Positions 7,828 to 15,664 of a DNA stretch of 64,000 nucleotides are shown here, piece after piece. Numbering within the stretch: the first letter of the stretch is position 1; every line of letters starts with the position of its first letter. This stretch comes from Halomonas litopenaei (GTDB taxonomy: Bacteria; Pseudomonadota; Gammaproteobacteria; Pseudomonadales; Halomonadaceae): the NCBI RefSeq assembly GCF_017303055.1, contig NZ_JAEKJT010000011.1:1-64000 (forward strand), in the 5' to 3' direction. A program made the translations under genes and the position numbers. The notes beneath the pieces were generated by a model. It searched no databases. It saw only the letters and a program-made list of their open reading frames with translations, and was not told where the DNA came from.

Positions 7828-8982
7828 ATGAATAGCCTGCCTTCTGCCCACGACGTGCTGCCGCAAGACGCCGAGCGCGCCCTGCTGGTCGGCCGAGTCT
7901 GGCTTGATGATCAGCGCGGCCCTGTCGTCGTGACGGTGCGTAATGGTGAGGTGATCGACCTGTCCGCCACTGTCAACGTGATGGCTGACCTGCTGGAGCG
8001 GGATGACGCTGCACATATCGTAGCCAACGCCGAGGGCGAGTCCCTGGGGACTCTGGACCGCCTACTCGACAACGCTGGCTCCTCCAGCGCTCCTTACCTG
8101 CTCGCCCCCTGCGACGTCCAGGCCATCAAGGCCTGCGGCGTGACCTTCGCGGTCAGCCTGCTTGAGCGAGTGATCGAAGAACAGGCCGGCGGCGACGCCG
8201 CCCGTGCCGGTGAGCTTCGAGAAGAACTCAAGCGCGTCATCGGCGGCGACCTGTCAAAGATCCGTCCTGGCTCGGACGAGGCCATGGCGCTCAAGGCAGA
8301 GCTACAGTCCCGAGGCGCCTGGTCGCAATATATGGAGGTCGGCATCGGCCCCGATGCCGAGGTCTTTACCAAGGCTCAACCGCTGTCCGCCGTTGGCCAC
8401 GGTGCTGCCGTCGGCCTGCACCCGTCGTCACACTGGAACAACCCGGAGCCGGAAATCGTGCTGGCAGTCGACGCCCGCGGCAACGCCCGCGGCGCTACGC
8501 TGGGCAACGACGTCAATCTGCGCGACATCGAGGGACGCAGCGCGCTGTTGCTGGGCAAGGCCAAGGACAACAACGCGTCTTGCGCAATCGGCCCCTTCAT
8601 CCGCCTGTTTGACAAACACTTCTCCATGGATGACGTGCGCTCGGCGATGGTCAGTCTGCGTATCGAGGGGGACGATGATTTCCTGCTGGAAGACGCCAGC
8701 GACATGCGTGAGATCAGTCGCGATCCGCTGGACCTGGTAAGTCAGACCATTGGCGACCACCACCAGTACCCGGATGGCTTCATGCTGTTCCTTGGCACCA
8801 TGTTCTCGCCCATCCAGGATCGCGATGGTCCCGGCCAGGGCTTTACCCATCATCTGGGTGATCGTGTCACCATCTCGACGCCACGCCTCGGCGCCCTCAC
8901 CAACCAGGTCCAGCGCTCCGATCAGTTGCCCCCCTGGACCTATGGCATCCGTGCCTGGCTGAAGCATCAGAGCCGCGGCTAG
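7828..8982 (+). CDS. FAH-fold 2-keto-3-deoxy-D-arabinonate/xylonate dehydratase (XylX-like)
   Basis: This protein (384 aa) matches over its whole length the pattern of Caulobacter XylX, a fumarylacetoacetate-hydrolase-fold enzyme. XylX turns 2-keto-3-deoxy-D-arabinonate into 2-oxoglutarate semialdehyde. Shared blocks are KACGVTFAVSLLERVIEEQA, WSQYMEVGIGPDAEVFTKAQ, SHWNNPEPEIVL, GNDVNLRDIEGRSALLLGKA, KDNNASCAIGPF and HQYPDGFMLFLGTMF (recalled, not searched). AAAGGA precedes ATG 7828. It lies between the oxidase and a terminator at 9045-9070. Together with fuconate dehydratase it offers a non-phosphorylative D-arabinose branch. Relatives with a different 2-keto-3-deoxy acid substrate remain possible. 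Confidence 0.82.
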   Translation: MNSLPSAHDVLPQDAERALLVGRVWLDDQRGPVVVTVRNGEVIDLSATVNVMADLLERDDAAHIVANAEGESLGTLDRLLDNAGSSSAPYLLAPCDVQAIKACGVTFAVSLLERVIEEQAGGDAARAGELREELKRVIGGDLSKIRPGSDEAMALKAELQSRGAWSQYMEVGIGPDAEVFTKAQPLSAVGHGAAVGLHPSSHWNNPEPEIVLAVDARGNARGATLGNDVNLRDIEGRSALLLGKAKDNNASCAIGPFIRLFDKHFSMDDVRSAMVSLRIEGDDDFLLEDASDMREISRDPLDLVSQTIGDHHQYPDGFMLFLGTMFSPIQDRDGPGQGFTHHLGDRVTISTPRLGALTNQVQRSDQLPPWTYGIRAWLKHQSRG

Positions 8983-9044
8983 CCCTTGATATGGCGCTTC
9001 GGTTGGCTCTTCGGGTCCACAGACAGCGCCTCCCACTCCCTTTT

Positions 9045-9070
9045 GCCTCGTCTCGCGACGGGGCTTTTTT
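9045..9070 (+). terminator. Rho-independent terminator after the XylX-like gene
   Basis: An 8-bp stem with one G-U pair (9045-9052 with 9057-9064) closes a TCGC loop and is followed by six T. Confidence 0.85.
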
Positions 9071-9256
9071 CGTTATAGCGGTGCCTACACCGCGTCTCCC
9101 CAACGGCCGCTAACTCTGAGCTGAACCGCGCGGATACTACAGAAATCTCGCATGCAGTATGCGAGTTCCAGCACCACCCGTAGCTGCCTTTTCGAGCTTG
9201 ACGTATACCTTCCACGACACCGGGCGCCCGCGGCCGCACTCGCTGCACCCCATGGC

Positions 9257-9347
9257 GACACAGCCAAACAACATAGCCGAGCGACATAGCCAAGCGACAC
9301 AGCCAAGCGACACAGCCAAACAACATAGCCGAGCGACATAGCCAAGC
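9257..9347. repeat. Seven perfect-length 13-bp tandem repeats with higher-order order ABC-D-ABC
   Basis: Seven 13-bp units of the form GACAYAGCCAAGC are in tandem. Units 1-3 are identical to units 5-7, so 9257-9295 is repeated exactly at 9309-9347 with a 52-bp period. This points to a segmental duplication of an older array. The array lies in the 8983-9647 gap, which apart from this, the terminator and the following arrays shows no gene. Confidence 0.85.
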
Positions 9348-9388
9348 AGCGCAAGCCGCCCACGCCCGCGCTCCTAAAAGAGCGACCG

Positions 9389-9448
9389 GAAACGTCTGAT
9401 CAGAAACGCCTGTCCCGAAACGACTAACCGGAAACGCCTAACCGAAAG
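9389..9448. repeat. Degenerate 14-bp tandem repeat array (GAAACG type)
   Basis: Four units begin GAAACGNCTNANC, three of 14 bp and one of 13 bp, with a partial fifth. It directly follows the 13-bp array but is unrelated to it in sequence. Confidence 0.7.
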
Positions 9449-9450
9449 TC

Positions 9451-9512
9451 ACTGGCTGGCCATCACTGGCCGGCAATTAATGACCGGCAATTACTGACCG
9501 GCAATCACTGAC
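9451..9512. repeat. Degenerate 14-bp tandem repeat array (TGACCGGCAATTA type)
   Basis: Four units of 14-15 bp centre on CTGACCGGCAAT, with a partial fifth ending at CTGAC. It abuts the GAAACG array, so three different arrays stand in a row upstream of the cytochrome P460 gene. Confidence 0.7.
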
Positions 9513-9647
9513 AAAGGAACCGGACTGAATCCAAAAGGCCAGCCAAGAGCCTTATGACCGACCGACTACCGTGCACAGCCCACAAGCGAGGCGACATCAG
9601 CCCTACAAGGCCGTCCCCTGCGCAAGGGCGATCAAGGAGGAACTACC

Positions 9648-10250
9648 ATGCTCAACCTGCTGCGCTACTCAGCCGCCATGGCTGCAGGCCTGATGGCTAC
9701 CAGCGCCCTGGCCGATACCTACTTCGAGATCAAGGACGGGGAGTTGACCCGGCCTACCGGCTTCCGCGAGTGGGTGTTCGTGGGGACCCCGCTGACCCCC
9801 AATGACATGAACAATGGCAAGGCCCCTTTCCCGGAATTCCATGCTGTCTACCTTGACCCGGAAAGCTGGGAGCATTGGAAGGAGACTGGCGAGTTTCGCG
9901 ATGGCGCGATCATGGTCAAGGAGCTGATCAGCGTCGGCAGCAAGCAGGCTGCCAGTGGCAACGGCTACTTCATGGGTGAGTACATCGGTCTCGAGGCCAC
10001 CATCAAGAGCAGCGAGCACTTCCCGGACGAGCCAGGCAACTGGGCCTACTACAGTTTCTCGACGCCGGATCACTCAAGCCTCAAGGAGACTGCGGCCCCC
10101 TTTCCCACCGCCGCCTGTAACGCCTGCCATGCGGCAGCGGCGGCAGACGACTTCGTCTTCACCCAGTACTACCCCGTGCTGACAGCGGGCAAGGGTGCTG
10201 GTGTAGACGCAGGCGGCGGCACGCAGTCCCAACTGGGCACCACCCCATAG
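9648..10250 (+). CDS. Exported cytochrome P460-family c-type haem protein (copy 1)
   Basis: This is a predicted periplasmic haem protein of 200 aa. A signal peptide (about residues 1-22, cut after ALA) precedes a P460-type beta-sheet domain. The domain has the family pattern REWVFVGTPLTPNDMNNG and DGAIMVKEL. A single haem-c site CNACH lies near residue 158. A small Gly/Ala-rich tail (GVDAGGGTQSQLGTTP) follows the domain. AAGGAGG gives a strong ribosome binding site before ATG 9648. P460 and cytochrome c'-beta relatives bind NO or hydroxylamine-derived nitrogen, or act as redox carriers; which applies here is unknown. It is monocistronic, with a terminator at 10306-10332. A paralogue lies at 52547-53104. 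Confidence 0.85.
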   Translation: MLNLLRYSAAMAAGLMATSALADTYFEIKDGELTRPTGFREWVFVGTPLTPNDMNNGKAPFPEFHAVYLDPESWEHWKETGEFRDGAIMVKELISVGSKQAASGNGYFMGEYIGLEATIKSSEHFPDEPGNWAYYSFSTPDHSSLKETAAPFPTAACNACHAAAAADDFVFTQYYPVLTAGKGAGVDAGGGTQSQLGTTP

Positions 10251-10305
10251 CCTGACTGACAAATTCCACCTTAGCGCCTGACGCTTACCGGTTCCCTGCC
10301 CTTCT

Positions 10306-10332
10306 GGCGGCCACCTACGGCCGCCTCTTTTT
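10306..10332 (+). terminator. Rho-independent terminator of cytochrome P460 gene
   Basis: The 7-bp stem GGCGGCC/GGCCGCC closes a 6-nt loop and is followed by TCTTTTT. Confidence 0.85.
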
Positions 10333-10450
10333 ACATCAAAGACCCTTCTTTACTGAGGCCTGCTGCTTGTTTCTGACGGCGCCGGTCACCGCGCTTTGCT
10401 GCGACCATGGCCACGGCGCCAGAGCGATACTTATGCACCCGTCCTCTCAC

Positions 10451-10552
10451 CCCAGTTCTTTGCCCAGCACTTTCAAGCTCAGCACTTTCAAGCTCAGCTC
10501 TTTCAAACCCAGCCCTTTCACCTTCGACTCAGTCCACCCCAGTCCCTTGAAG
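10451..10552. repeat. Degenerate 15-bp tandem repeat array (CTCAGCACTTTCAAG type)
   Basis: Six 15-bp units, preceded by a 12-bp partial, share the frame CYCAGYNCTTTCAAG. Because 15 is a multiple of 3, the array is open in frames on both strands and gives a repetitive LSTFK-type peptide. No ribosome binding site or domain supports translation, so I treat it as non-coding. Confidence 0.75.
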
Positions 10553-11107
10553 TGAAGCCTCGCATGGGTGGTTGCCGCCGTATCGCGATGATCAGGCTCG
10601 ACCAAAGTCGACCCGTTCAGGCAATTGCAATCTCTCGTAGCTGCGCCATACTGCACCTACCATCATGCTAGCATCCTGTCATACCACCAAGACTAACGTC
10701 GAACAAAAGGGCTCGCCCTGGCAAATCCCAGCGTCACGGCCACCATAAGCAAGTCGCGATGCCCTGTTAGGTGCTGCATGACGACACCGCCGAGCCATAA
10801 CTGAGGCATAACTGAGGCATAACTGAGGCATAGCCGAGCCGTGACTGAGGAATGGCCGAGCCGTGACTGAGGAATGGCCGAGCAATGACCGAGCTGCGAG
10901 ACAGCAGAAGAGCACAGGCACGGGCCGGCGGGAGAAGTGAAGAAAAGGACTGAGGTTGCCTCTGAACTCTCGCCGCGGTTGCGGCAGATCAGCAGGTCCG
11001 GCGACCAGACTAAGCCAGCCGACACGCTGGGTAAGCAGGTCGCTGTCGCCGAGCAACGAGGTCCACAACGATTCACAACAACGATGACCCGGATTACAGG
11101 AGTTGCC
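10553..11107. other. Intergenic stretch upstream of the SDR gene
   Basis: Apart from the 11-bp array at 10796-10894, I see only short shadow frames here. A promoter for the SDR-FAH-ADH genes must lie in it or just before 11108, but no convincing -35/-10 pair stands out. Confidence 0.5.
10796..10894. repeat. Nine uninterrupted 11-bp tandem repeats
   Basis: Exactly nine 11-bp units (99 bp) follow the pattern NATRRCYGAGS. The first three are identical CATAACTGAGG; later units alternate CGTGACTGAGG and AATGGCCGAGC. The period is close to one helical turn, so the shared CTGAG/CCGAG core recurs on one face of the DNA. Confidence 0.85.
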
Positions 11108-11857
11108 ATGCGCCTGTCAGGAAAGACCGCCTTAATCACCGCCGCAGGTCAGGGTATTGGACGCGCCACCGTCGAACGTTTCTTGGCCGAGGGTGCCGAG
11201 GTGCACGCCACCGATATCGACGTGAGCAAGCTGGAGGATCTCGCCGGCACGCCCCGTCTTCACTGCCATCACCTGGACGTGACCCAGCCAAGTGCCATTG
11301 ACGCCCTCAAGCACTCACTGCCAAGCCTGGATATTCTGTTCAACTGCGCGGGCTACGTGCACAGCGGTAGTCTGCTCGAATGCTCGGAAGACGCCTTCGA
11401 GCGCTCCATGGCGATCAACGTCACCGCCATGTACCACACCCTTCGCGCCTTTCTTCCCGGTATGCTGGATGCGGGCGGCGGCAGCATCATCAACATGGCG
11501 TCGGTTGCCAGCAGCCTCAAGGGGGTGCCGGGACGCTTCGCCTATGGCACCAGCAAGGCTGCCGTGATCGGCCTGACACGCTCGGTGGCGGCGGACTACG
11601 TCACCCATGGCATTCGCTGCAACGCCATTTGCCCGGGGACCGTCGAATCACCTTCCCTGAGCGAACGTATTCGCGCTCAAGCCGACGCGCTGGGCCAGGA
11701 CGGAGCCCAGGTACGCCAAGCCTTTCTCGATCGTCAGCCCATGGGCAGACTGGGCAAGACGGACGAAATCGCGGCACTGGCCGTCTACTTGGGCTCAGAC
11801 GAATCGGCCTATACCACCGGCACCTGTCAGATCATCGACGGAGGCTGGCTAGCCTGA
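11108..11857 (+). CDS. Short-chain dehydrogenase, probable 2-keto-3-deoxy-L-fuconate dehydrogenase
   Basis: This is a classical SDR of 249 aa. It has the NAD-binding TAAGQGIG near residue 12, NCAG near 80, the catalytic Ser in MASVASS, and YGTSK (Tyr and Lys) near residue 145. It closely follows the pattern of 2-keto-3-deoxy-L-fuconate 4-dehydrogenase/DHRS6-type proteins (IRCNAICPGTVESPSL). ATG 11108 has AGGAG 7 bp before it. Upstream in-frame starts have none and run back into the repeat region. The next gene is the matching FAH-fold hydrolase, so the pair would take 2-keto-3-deoxy-L-fuconate to a diketo acid and then to pyruvate and lactate. Confidence 0.82.
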   Translation: MRLSGKTALITAAGQGIGRATVERFLAEGAEVHATDIDVSKLEDLAGTPRLHCHHLDVTQPSAIDALKHSLPSLDILFNCAGYVHSGSLLECSEDAFERSMAINVTAMYHTLRAFLPGMLDAGGGSIINMASVASSLKGVPGRFAYGTSKAAVIGLTRSVAADYVTHGIRCNAICPGTVESPSLSERIRAQADALGQDGAQVRQAFLDRQPMGRLGKTDEIAALAVYLGSDESAYTTGTCQIIDGGWLA

Positions 11858-11946
11858 CGCCAGTCGACCGTGAGGTCTCGGCGCCTCACTTCGCCGCCCT
11901 GATATCGACGCCCTGTCATTGACACCACAACGCACAAGGACCACCC

Positions 11947-12798
11947 ATGAAACTATTGAGATTCGGCAACCCAGGACAAGAAGCGCCAGGCATCCTTGAT
12001 CAAGCCGGCCGCATTCGCGATCTGTCAGGCGTCCTCGACGATCTTTCCGGCGCAGCACTGGGTCGTGAAAGCCTGGAGAAAATCGCCCGCCTGGATCTTG
12101 AGCAACTTCCCCTGGTGCCTGCCGATACTCGTATCGGCCCCTGCGTCGGCAACGTCGGCAAGTTTATCTGTATCGGCCTGAATTACGCCGATCACGCCGC
12201 AGAGAGCGGAGCTGAGGTCCCGCCGGAACCGGTCATCTTCAACAAGTGGACCAGCGCTATTTGCGGCCCCGATGACGATGTCATGATTCCCCGCGACTCC
12301 AGCAAGACGGACTGGGAAGTGGAGCTCGGTGTCGTCATCGGCAAGGCCGGTCGCTATATCGACGAAGCGGAGGCACTCGAGCATGTTGCCGGCTACTGCG
12401 TCGTCAATGACGTGTCGGAGCGTGAGTTTCAGCTCGAGCGCAGCGGCACCTGGGACAAGGGCAAGGGCTGCGACACCTTCGGCCCCCTGGGCCCCTGGCT
12501 GGTCACCAGGGATGAAGTCGCTGACCCCCAGGATCTCAACCTCTGGCTTGAAGTCGACGGCAAGCGCTATCAGGACGGCAGCACCAAGACCATGGTGTAT
12601 CAGGTCGCTTTCCTGGTCAGCTATCTGAGTCGTTTCATGAGCCTGCAGCCGGGCGATGTCATCTCCACCGGCACGCCCCCAGGCGTTGGGCTTGGCCAGA
12701 ACCCACCGGTCTTCCTGCGCCCGGGCCAGACCATGCGCCTGGGTATCGAAGGGCTGGGCGAGCAGACCCAGAAGGTCATCGCGGATCCGCTGGCATGA
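11947..12798 (+). CDS. FAH-family hydrolase, probable 2,4-diketo-3-deoxy-L-fuconate hydrolase
   Basis: This is a fumarylacetoacetate-hydrolase-fold enzyme of 283 aa. An N-terminal cap (MKLLRFG...) precedes the catalytic domain with GLNYADHAAESG, EPVIFNKWTSAI and the metal ligands in DWEVELGVVIGK (E-x-E). YCVVNDVSEREFQ and STGTPPGVGLG are further family signatures. This subgroup includes the C-C hydrolase that cleaves 2,4-diketo-3-deoxy-L-fuconate or -rhamnonate to pyruvate plus L-lactate. Coupling with the SDR directly upstream (about 90 bp) supports that assignment. Its last four bases overlap the zinc dehydrogenase start (ATGA). Confidence 0.82.
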   Translation: MKLLRFGNPGQEAPGILDQAGRIRDLSGVLDDLSGAALGRESLEKIARLDLEQLPLVPADTRIGPCVGNVGKFICIGLNYADHAAESGAEVPPEPVIFNKWTSAICGPDDDVMIPRDSSKTDWEVELGVVIGKAGRYIDEAEALEHVAGYCVVNDVSEREFQLERSGTWDKGKGCDTFGPLGPWLVTRDEVADPQDLNLWLEVDGKRYQDGSTKTMVYQVAFLVSYLSRFMSLQPGDVISTGTPPGVGLGQNPPVFLRPGQTMRLGIEGLGEQTQKVIADPLA

Positions 12799-13868
12799 CC
12801 ACCCCCGCTGCCCAGATGGATGTCGCCGTCTGCGTCGAGCCCGGTCACCTGCGACTGGAACAGCGCCACCTTCCCCGGCCGGACGCCGGGGAAGCGCTGG
12901 TGCGCATTCAGCGTATCGGCGTCTGCGGGACCGATATCCATGCCTTCTCCGGTCGTCAGCCCTATTTCTCTTACCCTAGGGTTCTGGGACACGAGCTCGC
13001 CGGCACCGTTGAAGCCCTGGCCGATGACGTGCCGGGGGCCTTGCGGGCGCAGCTGCTGGGGCAGCAGGTCTACGTGATTCCCTACCTTCACTGTGGCCAG
13101 TGCCGCGCATGCCAGCGCGGCACCACCAACTGCTGCCAGCAGATGCAGGTCGTCGGGGTCCATCAGGACGGTGGTATGGCCGAGTGGCTCACGGTCCCCG
13201 TCGGCCATCTTGTTGCTTGCCAGACGCTGACGCTGGATGAGCTGGCGCTGGTGGAATGCCAGGCCATCGGCGCCCACGCGGTGCGTCGCGCCGCCGTCAC
13301 CGAGCGCGACCTGGTGGCCGTTGTCGGCACCGGTCCCATCGGTATCGGCGTGGCCCAGGTCGCTCGTGCCCAGGGCGCGCGGGTGGTGGTACTGGATAGC
13401 AATGCCGAGCGACTGGCGTTCTGCCGCGAGGCGCTTGGCTTCCATGACACCCTGCTGGTGGGACAGGACGACCCGGCGCAGCAGCTTGTACAGCTTAACC
13501 AAGGTGCCCTGGCCGACGTCGTGTTCGATGCCACCGGCAATCCCGCTGCCATGGAGGCGGGGTTCGAGCTGGTGGGCCACGGTGGACGCTACGTGCTGGT
13601 CAGCCTGGTCAAGGCCGACATCCGTTTTCATGACCCCGACTTCCACGCCAAGGAAGTCACCCTGCTGGCCAGCCGCAATGCCACCGGTGAAGACTTCGCC
13701 AAGGTGATTGACCTGCTGGCCACTGGCCAGCTCAAGGTCTCCCCGATGATTACCCACCGCGCCGAGTTATGCGAGCTGCCGGACACCATGGCGCAGTGGT
13801 GCGACAGCAGCAACGGGGTGATCAAGGCGATGATCAGCGTGCCCGACAGGACAGCGGATCAGTCCTAG
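12795..13868 (+). CDS. Zinc-dependent sugar-acid/polyol dehydrogenase (MDR family, L-gulonate/L-galactonate 5-dehydrogenase-like)
   Basis: This is a medium-chain zinc alcohol dehydrogenase of 357 aa. Catalytic zinc ligands are C in GVCGTDIHAFSG, the GHE motif (LGHELAG) and a later Glu (VECQAIGAH). The structural zinc cysteines are in HCGQCRACQRGTTNCC. The Rossmann motif VVGTGPIGIGVAQ is near residue 175. The RspB/LgoD branch oxidises L-gulonate or L-galactonate at C5 to fructuronate or tagaturonate. Because UxaA- and UxaB-like enzymes follow, that role is likely. Overlap with the FAH gene ties it to the upstream operon, and a role in L-fucose or D-arabinose oxidation is the alternative. Confidence 0.78.
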   Translation: MTTPAAQMDVAVCVEPGHLRLEQRHLPRPDAGEALVRIQRIGVCGTDIHAFSGRQPYFSYPRVLGHELAGTVEALADDVPGALRAQLLGQQVYVIPYLHCGQCRACQRGTTNCCQQMQVVGVHQDGGMAEWLTVPVGHLVACQTLTLDELALVECQAIGAHAVRRAAVTERDLVAVVGTGPIGIGVAQVARAQGARVVVLDSNAERLAFCREALGFHDTLLVGQDDPAQQLVQLNQGALADVVFDATGNPAAMEAGFELVGHGGRYVLVSLVKADIRFHDPDFHAKEVTLLASRNATGEDFAKVIDLLATGQLKVSPMITHRAELCELPDTMAQWCDSSNGVIKAMISVPDRTADQS

Positions 13869-14002
13869 AACGCGACAGGCCAGGACACCTATGAGCCAGC
13901 TAAAGGCAGACGCGCTATCGCTCCTCTTTCTGGCGCCTGGCCATACCCAGCTTCTCAACACATAGCGACAGTATTGACCGTGACGATGAGGACATCACTA
14001 TC

Positions 14003-15664
14003 ATGACCACGCAAGCCAGCCACCGCGCCTCGACCGCGACCATCGCCACCGACCTGCCGCAGGAAAGCCTGCGCGTGCACCCCGACGACAACGTCCGCGT
14101 GGCCTTGCGTGATCTTGCTGTGGGGCAGCAAATCGAAGATGAAGCGGGTTCGCTGACCCTGGTGGAGGCGATCCGCCGCAAGCACAAGTTTGCCCTGGTG
14201 GACCTCGCCGAGGGCGACATCGTCACCATGTACGGTGTGACCGTGGGAAAAGCCACCCGAGCCATCACCAAGGGTAGTGCGATTCGTACCGACAACCTTG
14301 AACACTTTACCCATTCGGACACGCCCGTCAGCCGTCGTCAGAGCTGGCAGGGACCGGATGTCTCGCGTTTCGACGGCACCACCTTCGATGGCTACCATCG
14401 CCCGGATGGCAGCGTCGGCACGGCCAACCTGTGGCTCGTGGTGCCCCTGGTATTCTGCGAAAACCGCAACATCGAGGTGCTGCGCCAATGCGTTGCCGAC
14501 GCCCTTGGTGACGATCCTTTCCGCGACTACAAGCAGCTGGCGCGCACCATGCTGCACGGCGACACGTCCGCCAGTCTCTCGGCTCCGCTGACGTCTCCCT
14601 TCCCCAACGTCGACGGGGTGCGCTTCCTCACCCATACCCTGGGCTGTGGCGGCACTGACGACGACGCCCAGGCATTGTGCAATCTGCTCGCCGGGTACAT
14701 TACCCATCCCAATGTGGCAGGCGCTACCGTGTTGAGCCTGGGCTGCCAGAAGGCTCAGATCGCCATGCTCAGGCAGGCGGTCGCCACCAAGGATCCCGAC
14801 GGCCTGCGGCCGGTACACTATCTTGAGCAGCAGGCCAGTGACAGCGAAGATGCGCTGATCGAGCGCGCGCTGGGCACTATCTTCGACGGCCTCAAAGAGG
14901 CCAACCAGGTGACCCGTCAGCCGGCTCCCCTTTCCAAGCTGCGCATTGGCGTCGAATGTGGCGGATCCGATGGATTCTCCGGCCTGTCTGCCAACCCGGT
15001 GGTCGGGGGCACCATCGATCGCCTGGTCACCCTCGGGGGTAGCGGGATTCTCAGCGAATTTCCCGAACTGTGTGGCGTGGAGCATGAGCTGCTGGCCCGC
15101 TGTGTCGATGATGCCACCGCCGAACGCTTCTCTAGCCTGATGCAGGCCTATCAGCGACACGCCGAAGCCGTCGGCGCGAGCTTTTCCATGAACCCCTCAC
15201 CGGGCAATATCCGCGATGGCTTGATCACTGATGCGATGAAGTCTGCAGGGGCCGCCAAGAAGGGCGGGGACAGCCCGGTGGTGGAAGTGCTCGACTACAC
15301 CGAGACGGCCACTCGGACGGGGCTTGCCCTGCTCTGCTCCCCTGGCAATGATGTCGAGTCCACCACCGCCCTGGCGGGCTCCCACGCCAACCTGATCATC
15401 TTTACCACCGGACTGGGCACGCCGACCGGCAACCCGGTCGCCCCTACCTTGAAGGTCGCCAGCAACTCGGAGCTGGCACAGCGCATGTCCGATATCATCG
15501 ATTTCGACACTGGCGCTGTCATCCGCGGGGAGGCGTCCATCGACGAGCTGGCCGATGCGCTGCTGGCGCTGTGCATCGAGACCGCCTCCGGGCGCTACAC
15601 CACCCGTGCGGTAGGCCTCGCCCAACATGACTTCATCCCCTGGAAGCGGGGTGTCTCACTGTGA
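14003..15664 (+). CDS. uxaA: Altronate dehydratase-family protein (UxaA-like)
   Basis: This is a UxaA-family dehydratase of 553 aa, somewhat longer than E. coli UxaA (about 495). It has an N-terminal SAF-like domain (RVHPDDNVRVALRDL to about residue 110) and the large catalytic part with GYHRPDGSVGTANLWLVVPL, HTLGCGGTDDDAQ and ECGGSDGFSGLSANPVVG. Conserved cysteines near LGCG, LGCQK and LLCSPGND probably bind the metal centre. The product would be 2-keto-3-deoxygluconate from D-altronate, although galactarate-type substrates exist in the family. GAGGA lies about 10 bp before ATG 14003. It overlaps the next gene by GTGA. Confidence 0.88.
   Translation: MTTQASHRASTATIATDLPQESLRVHPDDNVRVALRDLAVGQQIEDEAGSLTLVEAIRRKHKFALVDLAEGDIVTMYGVTVGKATRAITKGSAIRTDNLEHFTHSDTPVSRRQSWQGPDVSRFDGTTFDGYHRPDGSVGTANLWLVVPLVFCENRNIEVLRQCVADALGDDPFRDYKQLARTMLHGDTSASLSAPLTSPFPNVDGVRFLTHTLGCGGTDDDAQALCNLLAGYITHPNVAGATVLSLGCQKAQIAMLRQAVATKDPDGLRPVHYLEQQASDSEDALIERALGTIFDGLKEANQVTRQPAPLSKLRIGVECGGSDGFSGLSANPVVGGTIDRLVTLGGSGILSEFPELCGVEHELLARCVDDATAERFSSLMQAYQRHAEAVGASFSMNPSPGNIRDGLITDAMKSAGAAKKGGDSPVVEVLDYTETATRTGLALLCSPGNDVESTTALAGSHANLIIFTTGLGTPTGNPVAPTLKVASNSELAQRMSDIIDFDTGAVIRGEASIDELADALLALCIETASGRYTTRAVGLAQHDFIPWKRGVSL

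Noticed and set aside
9257..9512. Repeat arrays considered as a CRISPR
   Set aside because: Units are 13-14 bp in direct tandem without spacers, and no cas genes are near.
10367..10555. Possible small repetitive protein from the 15-bp array (LSTFK-like repeats)
   Set aside because: Both strands stay open only because 15 is a multiple of 3; there is no ribosome binding site and no known repeat protein of this kind.
12621..13757. Minus-strand open frame of 378 residues opposite the zinc dehydrogenase
   Set aside because: The plus-strand frame has all zinc and cofactor motifs; the minus frame is a GC-rich shadow without a recognisable domain.
13955..15160. Minus-strand open frame of 401 residues opposite uxaA
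   Set aside because: Shadow of a well-supported UxaA-family gene; no motif of its own.
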